A DNA stretch of 64,000 nt from Tridacna crocea (lineage: Eukaryota; Mollusca; Bivalvia; Cardiida; Cardiidae), in NCBI GenBank assembly GCA_943736015.1, contig OX031063.1:2895001-2959000 (forward strand), in the 5' to 3' direction. A program made the position numbers and the translations under genes. This document shows, piece after piece, positions 21,920-46,236 of the stretch (the stretch's first letter is position 1; each line of letters opens with the position of its first letter). The notes below the pieces were generated by a model. It was not told the DNA's origin. It did no database searches and saw only the letters and a list, made by a program, of their open reading frames with translations.

Positions 21920-22105
21920 GAAGGATTGATGGTATTCAAAATCTTTTATTTCTCGTCCAAACCCTATGTTGTGGGTACTCATTAGAATCGTCTCGATGAG
22001 ACAATTCTAATGAGTACCCATAACATAGGGATTAGTTGAGAATAATTCATATTTTCAATTTTGAAATCAAAACCACTCCCTCTATATGGAACTCTGTTAG
22101 TAGTT
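21920..22105. mobile_element. family H foldback MITE
   Basis: The palindrome at 21961-22030 has arms that read ccctatgttgtgggtactca and attctaatgagtacccataa. The flanks match 37877-38068. Confidence 0.8.
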
Positions 22106-22499
22106 CATCAATTTATTTGATAGCTTTTATGTTTTTCTAAGAAGAAAAAAATATTACAATATTGCAAAAACGACTGAACATTTTCCCACAATATTGTTCG
22201 TAAGCTTTCTATCTTAGGGCACAAAACCATGTATTTCTGAATACCATTTCAGACCAAAGAGTAATAATTGTACAAAAAAAAACCCATCGACACATTCATA
22301 TCGAAGTCATCTTAGCGATGTTAATCAATGGTCGTTCTTTTGTTAAAAATGTATCCAATATTCGACACATTATTCAGAGACGACAACGATAATTCGGCTA
22401 TTGTTTTAGTTGTAATTGTCAATAAGATTTTATCTGTAACATAGAGCGGTATGATCCCAAAATATGTCTTAAATTCTAAAACGACTCATAAAAATTCAG

Positions 22500-22580
22500 G
22501 CGTCCTTAGTGGCCAGTGTAGATCAAGATCAGACTGCACAGAACGTGCAGTCTGATCTTTGATCTACCCTGTCCGCTTTT
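22500..22580. mobile_element. family C hairpin core
   Basis: A palindrome centred on gcacagaacgtgc with arms gtgtagatcaagatcagact and agtctgatctttgatctac. Confidence 0.75.
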
Positions 22581-22934
22581 AAGTGACACTTATAGACTAT
22601 AAAATTGAGTTGAGTATAGATAAGACTTATTTTGAAATTATGATAATTTGGGTCTTATCTCCGCAAATGAAAATGTCTGAATATAGGTTTATTAGACGTT
22701 ATAAAGATTGGGATTTTTTTTGTCTCTGCCAATCAGAAAACTTTTTTGCAATTTAGAAGTTGAATAATGTTAGGGATGGTCTGACATATCAGTTGTAGAC
22801 CATTGGCGAAGACAATGCTAAACTATTATTTTTTATTTACATATTATCCTAAATTAATGATTGAATACTTGCCAAAACCATGCATGAAAAACATCAGATC
22901 TCCGTGACTTTTTCAGCAAATAACCTCATGATCT

Positions 22935-23170
22935 AACTACCATGGGAAAGAAAGCTTTTTTGAAAAACATTGAGGGAAAAGGAGAAAATGCTGTTTACAT
23001 TTTCCAAACACTGTGTGTGTGTTTATTTATTCATTCATTTATATATATGTCTATCTATTTTTATTGAAAAAAGTAGAAAAAGAAAAAAAAAAAAAAATTC
23101 AGACGCATCTAAATTGTCGTCTGCAAATGCTTTCAATTTGGAGCGGGTCTATAATTTTGTCGTCTGTTTA
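22935..23170. mobile_element. family A MITE, hairpin replaced by simple sequence
   Basis: It has the short arm and the first hairpin arm (aaaacattgagggaaaagga), then poly-A and low-complexity sequence, then the distal long arm (gtcgtctgcaaatgctttca). Confidence 0.6.
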
Positions 23171-23214
23171 AAAATGAATACTGTTTGTTCTAAGCGTTTT
23201 ATCAGTTCTAAATA

Positions 23215-23280
23215 TAGAAAGACAAGACCAGGGTACACAGAACATGCAGTCTAATATTTGATATACATTGTCTGATACAA
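23215..23280. mobile_element. family C fragment
   Basis: Decayed hairpin pieces ending acattgtctgata. Confidence 0.4.
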
Positions 23281-23344
23281 ACCTATTTTCCCCCAAAGTA
23301 ATACATTTGAAAGAGCAAAATATGAATTTTCAGTATCGATTCAC

Positions 23345-23560
23345 ACACAATCCTGGGTTTTATCTACCCGAGAAAGAAGCCTTTTGAAAACATTGTGGGA
23401 AAAGGAGAAAATGCTGGGAACCAGCATTTTCTCCTTTTCCCGCAATGTTTTCTACCTTGTGAAATAAAAAAAATGCACCATATTAGTCCAGTTGAAATTG
23501 TCGTCTGCAAATGCTTCTAATTTGGACAAGGCTAGAATTTTGTCGTCTGATTGAGAGTTA
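23345..23560. mobile_element. family A MITE
   Basis: The hairpin spans about 23387-23454 and both arms are recognisable. The terminal TTAA sites are lost. Confidence 0.82.
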
Positions 23561-23568
23561 GGAGTTAA

Positions 23569-23738
23569 CCCTTTACCAAACAATCCCTTGTTTTTACGAT
23601 CCTGAGATAGAAGCCTTTAGATAACAATGTGGGAAAAGGAGAAAATGCTGGTAACCAACATTTTCTCGTTTTCCCACAATGTTTTCAAAATGTTTCTTTC
23701 TAGGGGTGGTTTAAACTCAGGATTGTGTGGTAAAGGAG
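23569..23738. mobile_element. family A derivative with two short arms
   Basis: TTAA at 23565-23568 precedes ccctttaccaaacaatccc. The hairpin spans about 23621-23688. The right side is a second short arm (ggattgtgtggtaaaggag) instead of the usual long arm, so the 170-bp element is symmetric. Confidence 0.8.
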
Positions 23739-23759
23739 TGACCCCTTATCCTGCTCAAT

Positions 23760-23885
23760 AACTGAAATTAATTTTCTACCCTGCTAGAAACAAATTTCAA
23801 TTTTTGGGTTATGTTTATTTTGTCGTATGCAAGTGCTGTCAGTTTGGGCCAGTCTAAAATTTTGTCGTTTGGTAAAAAGTTAAAG
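23760..23885. mobile_element. family A long-arm half
   Basis: Only the long arm remains, from ttttctaccctgctag to gtcgtttggtaaaaagttaa. Confidence 0.75.
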
Positions 23886-24249
23886 AAAAGAATCTCTAAA
23901 TATTTTGTAGCACCGGTAACGAACGATGAAAAAAAAAAAAGAATAAAGCCGTTGAAATGTTTGGTCTCCTTTGGTATTGTTTGCATTACGATGAATCCTT
24001 GTCAAAATTCTTTATTTACCACGTTGTTTAGAGAAGATCTGAAGATCTATAACAGATCAGCGATGGTCGCCAGATATCATTGAAGACTGTACCACAACCT
24101 AGCCAAGGTTTCTAACGTGCCAGCACAATATTTATATCTGTTTCAATTTGTTTTGCCAACGCGCGCCAAACTAGCGATGTATTCCTCCGCGTGGAGGTGT
24201 GTACGTCATGTTCAGAGACACGAGATGTGATTCGGTCATTCGCGGTTGA

Positions 24250-24256
24250 TATAAAA
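24250..24256 (+). promoter_or_regulatory. TATA box of the beta-tubulin gene
   Basis: TATAAAA lies 109 bp upstream of the ATG. With the usual 25-30 bp spacing the transcript would start near 24280-24287 and have a 5' UTR of about 80 nt. Confidence 0.6.
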
Positions 24257-24364
24257 CCGATACAAGATCGGCCTTGCTCCATCGGAGTTAAAATTTAAAG
24301 AGGGGTAAGGAACCCGGTGCATCGAACAACTCAGGAAAGACAGGACGATCATCACATATTCAAC

Positions 24365-37473
<13,109 letters not shown>

Positions 37474-37800
37474 TTTAATATACAGAAATCCGAATTCTAG
37501 TTATCATCCGGCAATATGTCATCATCAAGTTCTCCTCGCCATAGCATTAAACCGATTTGACACAACGAAAGCAAATTTTTGTTCAGTTCAAAACATACAA
37601 ACATTTTAAAAAGTTATTTCACCAGAAGCTGCAACCGAATGAACAAACTGACCAAATGTTCGTCGTCAGTCAACAGACTGACTTAGTTATGTAGAGTGTC
37701 ATGCTAATCTACTACATCTGTTAATTCCGTCCAAATAGCGTTTATTTGTAGCGCATTCTATATTTTCTTATACATTTTTTCTTGGAAACATTCCAAATGA

Positions 37801-37806
37801 AATAAA
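37801..37806 (+). terminator. polyadenylation signal of beta-tubulin
   Basis: AATAAA lies 327 bp after the stop codon. A GT-rich stretch (gattgttgttcaataagttt) follows 15-35 bp downstream, consistent with cleavage near 37820-37830. Confidence 0.75.
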
Positions 37807-37876
37807 GATATTTCGCTGAGATTGTTGTTCAATAAGTTTTTATCCCATACGATGACTCTAGGTCTACCTGTACCGA

Positions 37877-38068
37877 AGCTCCAGATAAGAGCGAGTAATG
37901 GTATTCTAAATCCATTAATTCTCCTCCAAACCCTATGTTGTGGGTACTCATTAGAATCGTCTCGATGAGACGATTCTAATGAGTACCCATAACATAGGGT
38001 TTAGTGGAGAATTGTTAATATTTTCAATTTTGAAATTAAAATCACTTCCCTTGCCTGGAGCACTGATT
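37877..38068. mobile_element. family H foldback MITE, complete
   Basis: Ends gctccagataagag and cttgcctggagc are inverted. The perfect palindrome 37930-38001 is centred on gtctcgatgagac. It lies just downstream of the beta-tubulin gene. Confidence 0.85.
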
Positions 38069-39345
38069 ATTATCATAATACCTCATTTTAATATTCTGAC
38101 ACTAACTAAATATTGAAGAATATTGATCTATGTTCTGTAAAAATGGAGTTTACTGGATCTGCAAAAATTATCAGTCTAGTTCAGCGTACCCTGACCTAAG
38201 TAGAAACATTTATAAAATGCATACCACCCCCATTTTCCTTTAGTATGTCTAATTTCCAGCAAGAAATCTGAGGAACAATAGTGGACATGAAGCAGGACAT
38301 GTTTCATAGCTTCAGACCAATGGTTGATCAGTATCACTAAAAACAAATATGAGCGGAAGAAGAAAAAACTTGGATAAGCCAAATTCAATAGAACTTGTCT
38401 CCCCCCTAGACTACCTTTATTTAGCGTCCCACTGTTCCAGAAGAACGCTATCTTAATTGACTATACCATCCTTGGTAAGCCTGGTTCAATTGGCATCAAC
38501 AGGCCACCTGCTATACAAGGCCCGTTTTCCCACTTTCCTTGTCTGGTTTCTTAATACAGGTTTGACATTTTATAAACGTAGGAATTATCAATATTAAAGA
38601 ATGACATAAAAAATGTTATACCACTAAATCGCCATTTCTGTGATCAATACTTTCAGTCCTTTGGAATTGAGCATAGACCCCGATAGTTTGGGACGTCGAA
38701 TTCTGCTGAATTATTAAAAAACCCTTTTATCTATCCAAACCTATATTTTGGGCGCTCACCAAATTTTCTCTATAAGACCATTCTTACGAGAACCTACAAC
38801 ATAGAATTTTCTAAAAACCAAGAGACTTTGAGTCATAAATTACTCCCTCACTTGAAACACACCCTTCCCCCCCCACACACACACACCCCGTATTTCTTAC
38901 CGACCCTGAAGAAACAGACTTTTGAAAACAATAAGTAAAAGACGAATAAAGCTGATAGCCAGCGCCTTTTTCAAAAATGTTTTCTATCCTTTCTAACTCC
39001 AAATTTCATCACTAGAACAATCTTTAATTTGTTGCTTGAAAATATGTTAGTTCATGGTTTAGCCAATTGGTATATCGCCTGTATATCACGAAATACCCTC
39101 AAATTTTCATTAATAGTGCTTCTATAAGTGGCACATTGGCGACCCCCCTCTCTATCGTATGTGGATTAAGGGAGCGGGGCATGTGCTATTTATAGTAACG
39201 GTGTCTAATAATGAAAATGTCCTTATGATAGACCAATGTTCTTTCAGATGCCTATGGTTTTACTGAGTTTTCTTAACAGTATTTCAGTCATATCATTGTG
39301 GCAGCCCAGCTATTCCTACATATTAACCTTGGGATATTGGTCCGT
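38069..39345. other. intergenic stretch, mostly unassigned
   Basis: Holds a decayed family H copy at about 38690-38815, a C-rich run near 38865 and a decayed family A copy near 38890-39020. No gene seen. Confidence 0.4.
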
Positions 39346-39615
39346 ATTCACCAACCAGTCATAAGAACACTCTTGGTCTTATTCTTCAGCAGTTCTTCCT
39401 TTTAGATAGAATAATTCAACTTTTGGGCATGCATTCACTATCCACTCTTAAGAAAGTTCTTTGTCTTATTCTCCAGAATTTTCTACATTTGTAAGGAACA
39501 CAACTTCTGATTGGCTAAACCAGTCGGTTTAGCCAATCAGAAGTTGTGTTACTTACAAATTTAGAAAATCCTGGAGGATAAGACTAAGAAAGAATGGTTG
39601 GCGTATACAGGCCCT
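39346..39615. mobile_element. two overlapping family E foldbacks
   Basis: A left arm (tggtccgtattcaccaacca) at 39346-39420 is followed by a second element, 39425-39615, starting gggcatgcattcactatcc and ending gttggcgtatacaggccc. The centre is ccagtcggtttagccaatca. Confidence 0.75.
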
Positions 39616-39804
39616 GGTTGGCTTAACTATTTGGTTAAGCTAGTCAGGAATTTCGATATTTTCAAAAGAAATCTTGGAGTATAAAACAAAGACCTTGTAG
39701 TTCTTGTTCTGACGAGACATATCGCAGAGCCCAGTGTTTCCAGTCGGTAACGTGCAGGAATTTTAAAGCAGAGAGTTGCACGTTCGAATTCCCAATTGAA
39801 CCAA

Positions 39805-40083
39805 TATTTCAGTTATATAGCGGCGGCCCGTGCACCTATCCATGCCATAGAGTGTCTTTTACCAGTACTCCACACAATTTTTCTTTCCAAGCGACTTGCT
39901 GCTTTCCCACATAATCATCGTCGAAACAATGGTCAACGGTGGAAGAGGAATGAGTCCTGTCGCAGTGACTATCATCGATCTTCGGAAAGAAATTAGCAGT
40001 ACCAGGAGTTGTAGCCAGGGATCGGGTCCAGGACCCCCTTTTCTCTAGTCATGTACGCTACCGACTGAGCCTAGGCTCGGCCC
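39805..40083 (-). mobile_element. tRNA-SINE, reverse
   Basis: 3' side atatttcagttatatagcgg, body cccacataatcatcgtcgaa, tRNA head at the right (ctaccgactgagcctaggctc). Confidence 0.8.
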
Positions 40084-40212
40084 AGTGGCTTGAGAAGAAA
40101 TTGTATGTATAAGGTACTGGTAAAAAGAAACCACAGAAAACCATGAATAGGTGTACTGGCCGTTGCGATAACTGAAATGGGTTCGATAAATACGTTACGA
40201 TCAATCAATCCA
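40084..40212 (+). mobile_element. tRNA-SINE fragment, forward
   Basis: cagtggcttgagaagaaattg ... gaataggtgtactggcc ... atcaatcaatcc. Head-to-head with the previous reverse copy. Confidence 0.75.
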
Positions 40213-40360
40213 GACCAAAGAGATAATTAGATGGCTAGAGTCGTCGATGGAAACTTAGACCAAATGTGCCACAAAACGAATGGATTTTTTGTCACAGAGG
40301 AACGTGGTGCATGAAGTTATGTGAGAAAAGTAGCCATGAGAAAAAGTTAAAATAGCCTGC

Positions 40361-40570
40361 AATACGCGAAAAGGGACCTTCGGACATTTGCGTGAATTGT
40401 CGTCTCGGATCAGCCCACGATTTCATTCGATTTTGTCCTACAATAAAGAAACGCGAAACAGAAAATTATGCACGAACGGAAAGTGTCGTCTAGGATCAGT
40501 CTGCGGGCACTGCACCGGCTAATCACACTTTAAGCAAGTGTATGAATGCACTTTTTCGCGTGATAGAAAC
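40361..40570. mobile_element. family D MITE, decayed
   Basis: Left acgcgaaaagggaccttcgg and right cactttttcgcgtgat ends. Most of the first hairpin is deleted. Confidence 0.7.
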
Positions 40571-40597
40571 CAAATGTGGTTGAAAAACTATACTTAG

Positions 40598-40820
40598 ACC
40601 TTTACCAGACGACAACATTTTAGACTGGTCCAAATTCAAAGCATTTGAAGACGACAATTTCAGTGTCGCTCAAACGGTGTAATTTTCTTCTGATAGAGTA
40701 GAAAACATATTGTGGGACAAGGAGAAAATTATGCTTACCAGCATTTTCTTCTTTTTCCACAACATTTTCAAAAGGCTTCTTCTTCAGGGGTGGTAAAAGT
40801 CGTCATTGTGTGGTAAAAGG
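40598..40820. mobile_element. family A MITE
   Basis: Left acctttaccagacgac after TTAG. Right gtgtggtaaaagg before TTAA at 40821-40824. Hairpin about 40700-40768. Confidence 0.88.
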
Positions 40821-40934
40821 TTAATGAGAGCTTCGATGGTGCAAGATTCGTCAGGCAAAATATCAAGGGAGACAACCGCTGTGTTTATAATAATGGGTAA
40901 GTGAGGGTTGTTGTTCTTGGTTTATCGGAGACAA

Positions 40935-41197
40935 ATATGGCCTACAACACGCGAAAAGAGGAATTCGGAAACAGTTTGCGTAAAGTGTCGTTTCGGATTA
41001 GCCTGCGCAGTCTAATCCGAAACGACACTTTCCGTTTTTATGTAATTTTCTGTTTTGCACAAGTCTACTGTAGCAAATAATCTAATGCAGTCGTAAAGTG
41101 CCATCTCGGATTAGGCTGCAAGGTCTGCGCAGGCTGATCCGAGGACGACACTTTAAGCTACTGTCCAAATGCCTGTTTTTGCGTGTTGCAAGTCATA
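40935..41197. mobile_element. family D double-hairpin MITE
   Basis: Outer ends atatggcctacaacacgcg and gcgtgttgcaagtcatat. Hairpin cores at 40979-41030 and 41093-41155. Confidence 0.85.
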
Positions 41198-41284
41198 TTA
41201 TACAACGGGGTAGATGGCAAAAGAAAATTAAAAATTGCGAGACAGGGAGTTGCATATAACTGTCCACAGGTATCATTTTTTTCT

Positions 41285-41330
41285 TGTTCTTTCGTTCGTT
41301 CGTCCGTCCGTTCGTTCGTTCGTTCGTTCC
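41285..41330. repeat. TTCG/TCCG microsatellite
   Basis: Tetranucleotide run gttcgttcgtccgtccg and variants. Confidence 0.85.
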
Positions 41331-41559
41331 TTTAGGGGAAATCTTCATCACTACCATATGCAAGCTAATGTTTTTTTCAATATGAAAAACAGTGATCGTT
41401 ACATAGATCAAAGATCTCTACCAGTTTACAGGGAGGCGACCACGATTGAATTCAAAATATACCATGACTTATCTCCCTTGGTACTTGTCCATTATTCAAA
41501 ACATTTTATCCTCATTTCAGCAGGTACGTATAAGACCCAAATATTAGTGTTACCAGCAC

Positions 41560-41680
41560 TTTATATCCTTTTTGGACGGATATAAAACATTGCGAGAAAA
41601 TGAAAAACTATTCTTTACCAACAATTTCTACTTTTCCGGCTATTTTTTTCAAATGCTATTTTTTGAAATATAGGATCATT
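41560..41680. mobile_element. family A fragment, decayed
   Basis: ataaaacattgcgagaaaatg ... tttctacttttccgg only. Confidence 0.4.
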
Positions 41681-41917
41681 AACTTTAGTAGAGGGTTGTT
41701 ATTCGTTGGTAGGTCCCATCTTAGAGACTTAGATCCTTCAATAGCTGGGTTTAGAACAACTGTGCAGAGGGAAGTCCATGCACTTCTTAGATACAAGTGA
41801 ATTAGGGTTCGAAGCCTGGATAAGATGACTCAATCTTTAAAACGGCCGGTAGATAAAACGGGACCCAAAAGCCTCTTTTGCCGTTCGATGTTGTTAAAAT
41901 CTTTCCTCCATTTTGTG

Positions 41918-42225
41918 ATTCCGAGCTCAGTCGGTAGGGAGCAGGACTCGAGAACAGGGAATGGTAGAATCGATCCCTGGCTCTGCCAGTTTCTTTCCAA
42001 GAATTGATAATAGTCACTGCGACAGAATTCCTTTCTCTCCTACCGCTTACCATTGTTACGCGATTGTGTGGGAAAGCAGCCAGTAGCTTGGAAAAAAAAT
42101 GTGCGGAGTACTGGCAAAAGAGACACCAGGAAAGCATAGGTAGGTGCACTGGCCACCGGGATATATCTGAAATAATGATAAAAACGGCGTTCAACACCAT
42201 ACAATCAATCAATCAATCAATCAAT
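41918..42225 (+). mobile_element. tRNA-SINE, full length with (ATCA)n tail
   Basis: Head gagctcagtcggtagggagc ... agaatcgatccctggctct. Body gtttctttccaagaattgat to ggtaggtgcactggccacc. Tail aacaccatacaatc followed by atca repeats. Confidence 0.9.
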
Positions 42226-42432
42226 CAATTTTGTGACAATCAATCATTCCATTTTCAAACTCAAAATCTCTAATTTATGTGGGAACCCTGCCTGTGACTT
42301 GGAGACAGTGTAGGCATTACTGACAGAAACTTCAGAAACTTTTGGGTGCAACTCTATTGTAAGCCGTTTTAGTTTAAACTTATTTATTGTGGATGGATTT
42401 TGAATCAAGTTCTCACAATTAATATGACCCAT

Positions 42433-42532
42433 GCTCTGTGAAAAGGGGGCTTAATGCATCTGCGAAAAATATCGACCCAGGTCAGCCTGCGCAATCCGCG
42501 CAGACTGACCTGGGCCGAAATTTTTCGGGGTT
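42433..42532 (+). mobile_element. family G element, left part
   Basis: gctctgtgaaaagggggctt then hairpin 42468-42528 with the centre cctgcgcaatccgcgcag. Confidence 0.8.
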
Positions 42533-42555
42533 GATCAATGGCTGACACGCTCTTC

Positions 42556-42580
42556 TCCCCCCCCCCCCCCCCCCCACTTT

Positions 42581-42634
<54 letters not shown>
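42556..42634. repeat. poly-C then CT microsatellite
   Basis: About 20 C followed by a long (CT)n run. Confidence 0.95.
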
Positions 42635-42639
<5 letters not shown>

Positions 42640-42710
42640 AATTATTTCTGACATACATTATAGAACCATATATACATTATTATGGATCTTCATCTCACCA
42701 ATTATTATAT

Positions 42711-42895
42711 GGCCTGCAACACGAGAAAAGGGGCATTTTGGACATTTTCGTAAAGTGTCGTCTTGGATCAGCCTGGGCAGTCCGCGCAGGCTAGTCCGAA
42801 ACAACACATTCCGTTTTTATGTAATTTTCTGTTTTGCGCAAGTCTAATGAAGAACAAAATTTAATGTAGTCGTGAAGTGCCGTCTCGGATAAGTA
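42711..42895. mobile_element. family D MITE, right part missing
   Basis: Left end atggcctgcaacacgagaaa, first hairpin 42757-42808, then gtgccgtctcggataag; the rest is absent. A decayed family A fragment follows at 42915-43060. Confidence 0.75.
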
Positions 42896-43148
42896 TGCCA
42901 AAATGCTATTGTTCTATAAGGTTGTAATCAGCATTTTTAATTTTCCAACAATCTTTTCTACATTTTCGAAGATAAGGTCCACATCTTAGTCCACAGCTGA
43001 TTTGTCGTCTGCAAATGCCTTCAGCGCAGGAAAGGTTGAAGGTCGTCTATTGAAGGATTATGCCAATCTAACAGCTTGTCTACGAATAAATTAGGATAGG
43101 TTGTACATGTGGACGCTAGTCTTTGTCATATTTTTAGGAACCAAACAT

Positions 43149-45131
43149 TCAAAATTCTCTTTTCTCATATTTATAAACCCGAACGGTTGAGTTACCGTCT
43201 CCGATCCATAAGTTACCATTCTTATCGAGGGCCATTGCGTTTGGTTTGAAGAGTCCGTCCTTTTGTGTCAACATAAAACCTTTAAATTCGCCGTCACTAT
43301 TTACTAAATGGACGCAATGGTTTCCCCAGTCACATACCAGCAGATTTCCTGCCCTGTCACAGCATAGTCCAAGTGGATTGAACGGATTTTCTAGCTTTAT
43401 TTCTTTCGGTCCCGTATAAACAAACTTAATGACGCCATCTTGATCAAGCATAGTTACCCGAAGCTTGCCTTCCTCCCGATCTGTGACACACAGATGCTTG
43501 TGCGGCGCTTCAGAAACACGGTATGGGGCACCAAAAAGTATGGTATCGCCGTATTCATCAATGGCGTCAATGTTCATACCGTGTTCTGATAGTTTCATCA
43601 AACATCGGTCGGAATGTTGTGCGCGTCGTGTTGTATAGCTATCCACAGCACATACAAAAAGTTCCTTTCTTTTCGTCATGATCATACCGCCCGGATGTAA
43701 ATGTGGAAATGCGAAGTCGACCACTTCAAACTGCTTGTTTACTTTTTTAATGTATTTGTCCTCATAACTGGACACAAGTAGATCACCTGAAGGTGTGGTA
43801 CACATGTGGTCAATCTGTATGTCCAAGGTCACCCGTCGTTTCTTCTCTCCATCGACCGTAAAAAGAAGAGCATCTTTTGTTCCCCACCCACAAGATACCC
43901 ATGCTTCTGTATCTGACACAGGTGCGATAGCTTGAACTGTTTCAGTGGAGTTTCGAACACGGAAGCTCGCTATTGAACGAATGTCAAAGTCTTTAGCCAG
44001 TCGAATACCCCAGGGTATAGGTAATGAAGGAAGAGATATCTCACCTTTTGTACACTGACCAAACATGGACGGCAGGCCGAGGGCCTTCAACCCACCTGGA
44101 ACAAAGCCTAAAGTGTTAATCTTACTTATGGTAAGCGCCGGAAGTTCGTCTTCAATTTGCATGAAGCGCTTCTGTACTCTGTTGGAAGCACCTAGTAGAC
44201 TCAGATCACTTCCTAGTTTAAGCATGCGTTCAGCTGATGACGCTACTGTAGCTACCGACTTATATGCGTTCACAACTTGTTTAACTTCCTTACTTAAATC
44301 TTCCGTCTCGGCTTTATGTTTAGCTTTTAACTCATCAATTAGCTGTTGACTTATTTTGTCAATCTCTTTCTGGAGGAACCTACACCGAGCCTGAATGTCT
44401 TGTACAGCATTATCGAGATCTTTATCTAGTTCTTTCTGACTGTTTCTTACTTTCTTTGCATATTCCTCATAGTCAGGCAGGTAGGCCTTTATAGCACCAA
44501 GAAAATGACTTAATGAACTTCTCGTGGACTTAGCGATCCTCTCCGTTGCTTGTATCGGATGTGATCTATGTTTCTCATCTTTACATTTTTCACAAACAGC
44601 TAATTTACATTTTGTACAATAAACATTCAGGTCCAGCCCTCCATGTTTTGTACACCCACAGCTCTCTGACATCTTTTTCGGCCAAGGGGTTTTCGTTCCG
44701 TTGGGGACACTGGTATTTGGTCCAATGTCGCTTTCGACACATTCCAGAAAGTGATGCACTTGGCTCGATTCCGGACCAGCATGTTTCGGTTTACAGTTTC
44801 TACACAGATTTACTTCACAATCCAAACATCGACATTTAGCTGTCACATTATCCTGACACATTTCACATTCAGACGTTTCTTTTAGGTTTGGAATTTCCCA
44901 TTTAGCTCTTATATAATAGTCCTTTGGTATATCAACAACACCACCTTTGGGTAGAATCATTTCTTTGTGGCACAGTGGACACAGGAGAGTCTTCTTCCAA
45001 TTATGTTTCTTCACGTGATCTTGTAAACAATCTAAACAGAAGGCGTGCAAGCAGTTCAAATGTCGTGCGTCCCTGTAGCTTTTTAAACAGACACCACATC
45101 TTAAATCCTCGCCATTACTTTCTTGTGACAT
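43149..45131 (-). CDS. TRIM-family RING E3 ubiquitin ligase with NHL-like propeller, 660 aa, intronless
   Basis: A probable cytoplasmic E3 ubiquitin ligase of the tripartite-motif type. Domains in order: C3HC4 RING (Cys12, Cys15, Cys27, His29, Cys32, Cys35, Cys51, Cys54); B-box 1 at about 89-127 (CEMC, CRCLDC, CRNC); B-box 2 (Cys160, His163, Cys172, Cys175, Cys180, Cys183, His188, His191); a coiled coil at about 200-300 rich in Lys/Glu; and a C-terminal beta-propeller at about 390-655. Its NHL-like blades include NPLGLCCDRAGNLLVCDWGN and PNAMALDKNGNLWIGDGN. This layout matches the TRIM2/3/56/71-like proteins expanded in bivalves. The substrate is unknown. The start is the first ATG of the frame, eleven residues before the RING. 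The whole CDS is one exon, which could mean a retrocopy that stayed intact or a lineage of intronless TRIMs. I see no clear polyadenylation signal close behind the stop. Confidence 0.93.
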   Translation of the reverse strand: MSQESNGEDLRCGVCLKSYRDARHLNCLHAFCLDCLQDHVKKHNWKKTLLCPLCHKEMILPKGGVVDIPKDYYIRAKWEIPNLKETSECEMCQDNVTAKCRCLDCEVNLCRNCKPKHAGPESSQVHHFLECVESDIGPNTSVPNGTKTPWPKKMSESCGCTKHGGLDLNVYCTKCKLAVCEKCKDEKHRSHPIQATERIAKSTRSSLSHFLGAIKAYLPDYEEYAKKVRNSQKELDKDLDNAVQDIQARCRFLQKEIDKISQQLIDELKAKHKAETEDLSKEVKQVVNAYKSVATVASSAERMLKLGSDLSLLGASNRVQKRFMQIEDELPALTISKINTLGFVPGGLKALGLPSMFGQCTKGEISLPSLPIPWGIRLAKDFDIRSIASFRVRNSTETVQAIAPVSDTEAWVSCGWGTKDALLFTVDGEKKRRVTLDIQIDHMCTTPSGDLLVSSYEDKYIKKVNKQFEVVDFAFPHLHPGGMIMTKRKELFVCAVDSYTTRRAQHSDRCLMKLSEHGMNIDAIDEYGDTILFGAPYRVSEAPHKHLCVTDREEGKLRVTMLDQDGVIKFVYTGPKEIKLENPFNPLGLCCDRAGNLLVCDWGNHCVHLVNSDGEFKGFMLTQKDGLFKPNAMALDKNGNLWIGDGNSTVRVYKYEKREF

Positions 45132-45577
45132 TGTCCAGGTTTGTTGTCGCCGTCGTCGTTGTTGTTGTTGTTTTTTTCCCCTATTAATGTTTTTGTAGAT
45201 CGTATTTTGTATCTGTCGATGGATGACTGTCTGATTTTCATTTAGTCACATCTGCAATTCGATTTTATACAGTTCTAAATGTAAATGATTTAGAACTCCT
45301 GTTTCTTTGTTGAAGATGGTTTGTTGAAGAAGCCACAAAAATATATCTTAATGAGTTTCTTTAACAATTCAAAGTTGATATGTGACCGATTTAATCTAAA
45401 TCAAATGCAGACGAAAACTTTATCAACACTGGCTCGCACACACAAAAAATATAAAAAAAAAATCTACTGAAGTACACAGGCAAATTCTATATTCTATCCA
45501 ATTCCATGTAGCATAACGTGTAACTAGAGCCATAAATAAATGACTTCATAATGGCATAACTCCCGCCTCTGTTGGGA
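45132..45577. other. upstream region of the TRIM gene
   Basis: A short GTT/GTC trinucleotide run at 45145-45172 lies in the presumed 5' UTR or promoter. No TATA box stands out. Confidence 0.4.
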
Positions 45578-45800
45578 CTTTTTACCAGACGATAAAATTT
45601 TAGATCCTTCCCAAATTGAAAGCATTTGCAGAAGACATATTAAAATAAGGCCACATAATGGGATTTCGCTGTATTAGAGTAGAAAACATTGTTGGAAAAG
45701 GAGAAAATGCTGGTTACCAGCATTTTCTCTTTTTTCAACCATGTTTTCAAATAGCTTAATTTTACAGGGTCGGTAAAACATTAAATTGTTTGTACAAGGG
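45578..45800. mobile_element. family A MITE
   Basis: Left ctttttaccagacgat. Hairpin about 45681-45748. Right tttgtacaaggg before TTAA at 45801-45804. Confidence 0.87.
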
Positions 45801-46084
45801 TTAACCCATATCGATGTTTGATATCAGTTCAATAGATATATTTGAAAACATTGCGCGAGAAAAAGAAGCTATCGCTTGCAACAAACAACTGCTCTTGGTC
45901 AAACATCATTCCGATAAAATTCAACAAAAAAGTAATTTTATTTCTTTCAGTAACTTTTTTATCGTTAGAACTCCTTTTTTTCGTTTAACTCGATCAGTAA
46001 CTAAAATATAACCCCAACCCTTTTTGACGACCGAAAAAAAAATCAACTAAAAGTCAGACAGTTTCTTTTAATCGTTTAAGTTTG

Positions 46085-46162
46085 ACTAAACAAAAGGGCG
46101 ATATAGATCCAAGATCAGAATGCACGTTCTGTTCACTCTAATCTTGATTCATACCGACCACA
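46085..46162. mobile_element. family C hairpin core, decayed
   Basis: gatatagatccaagatcaga ... tctaatcttgattcat. Confidence 0.55.
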
Positions 46163-46236
46163 AAAGCAGAATTTTTATTTGCCTTTGACCCTCGAAAGAT
46201 TAAAATTGATTTAAAATATTGATAGTAAAGGGTTAA

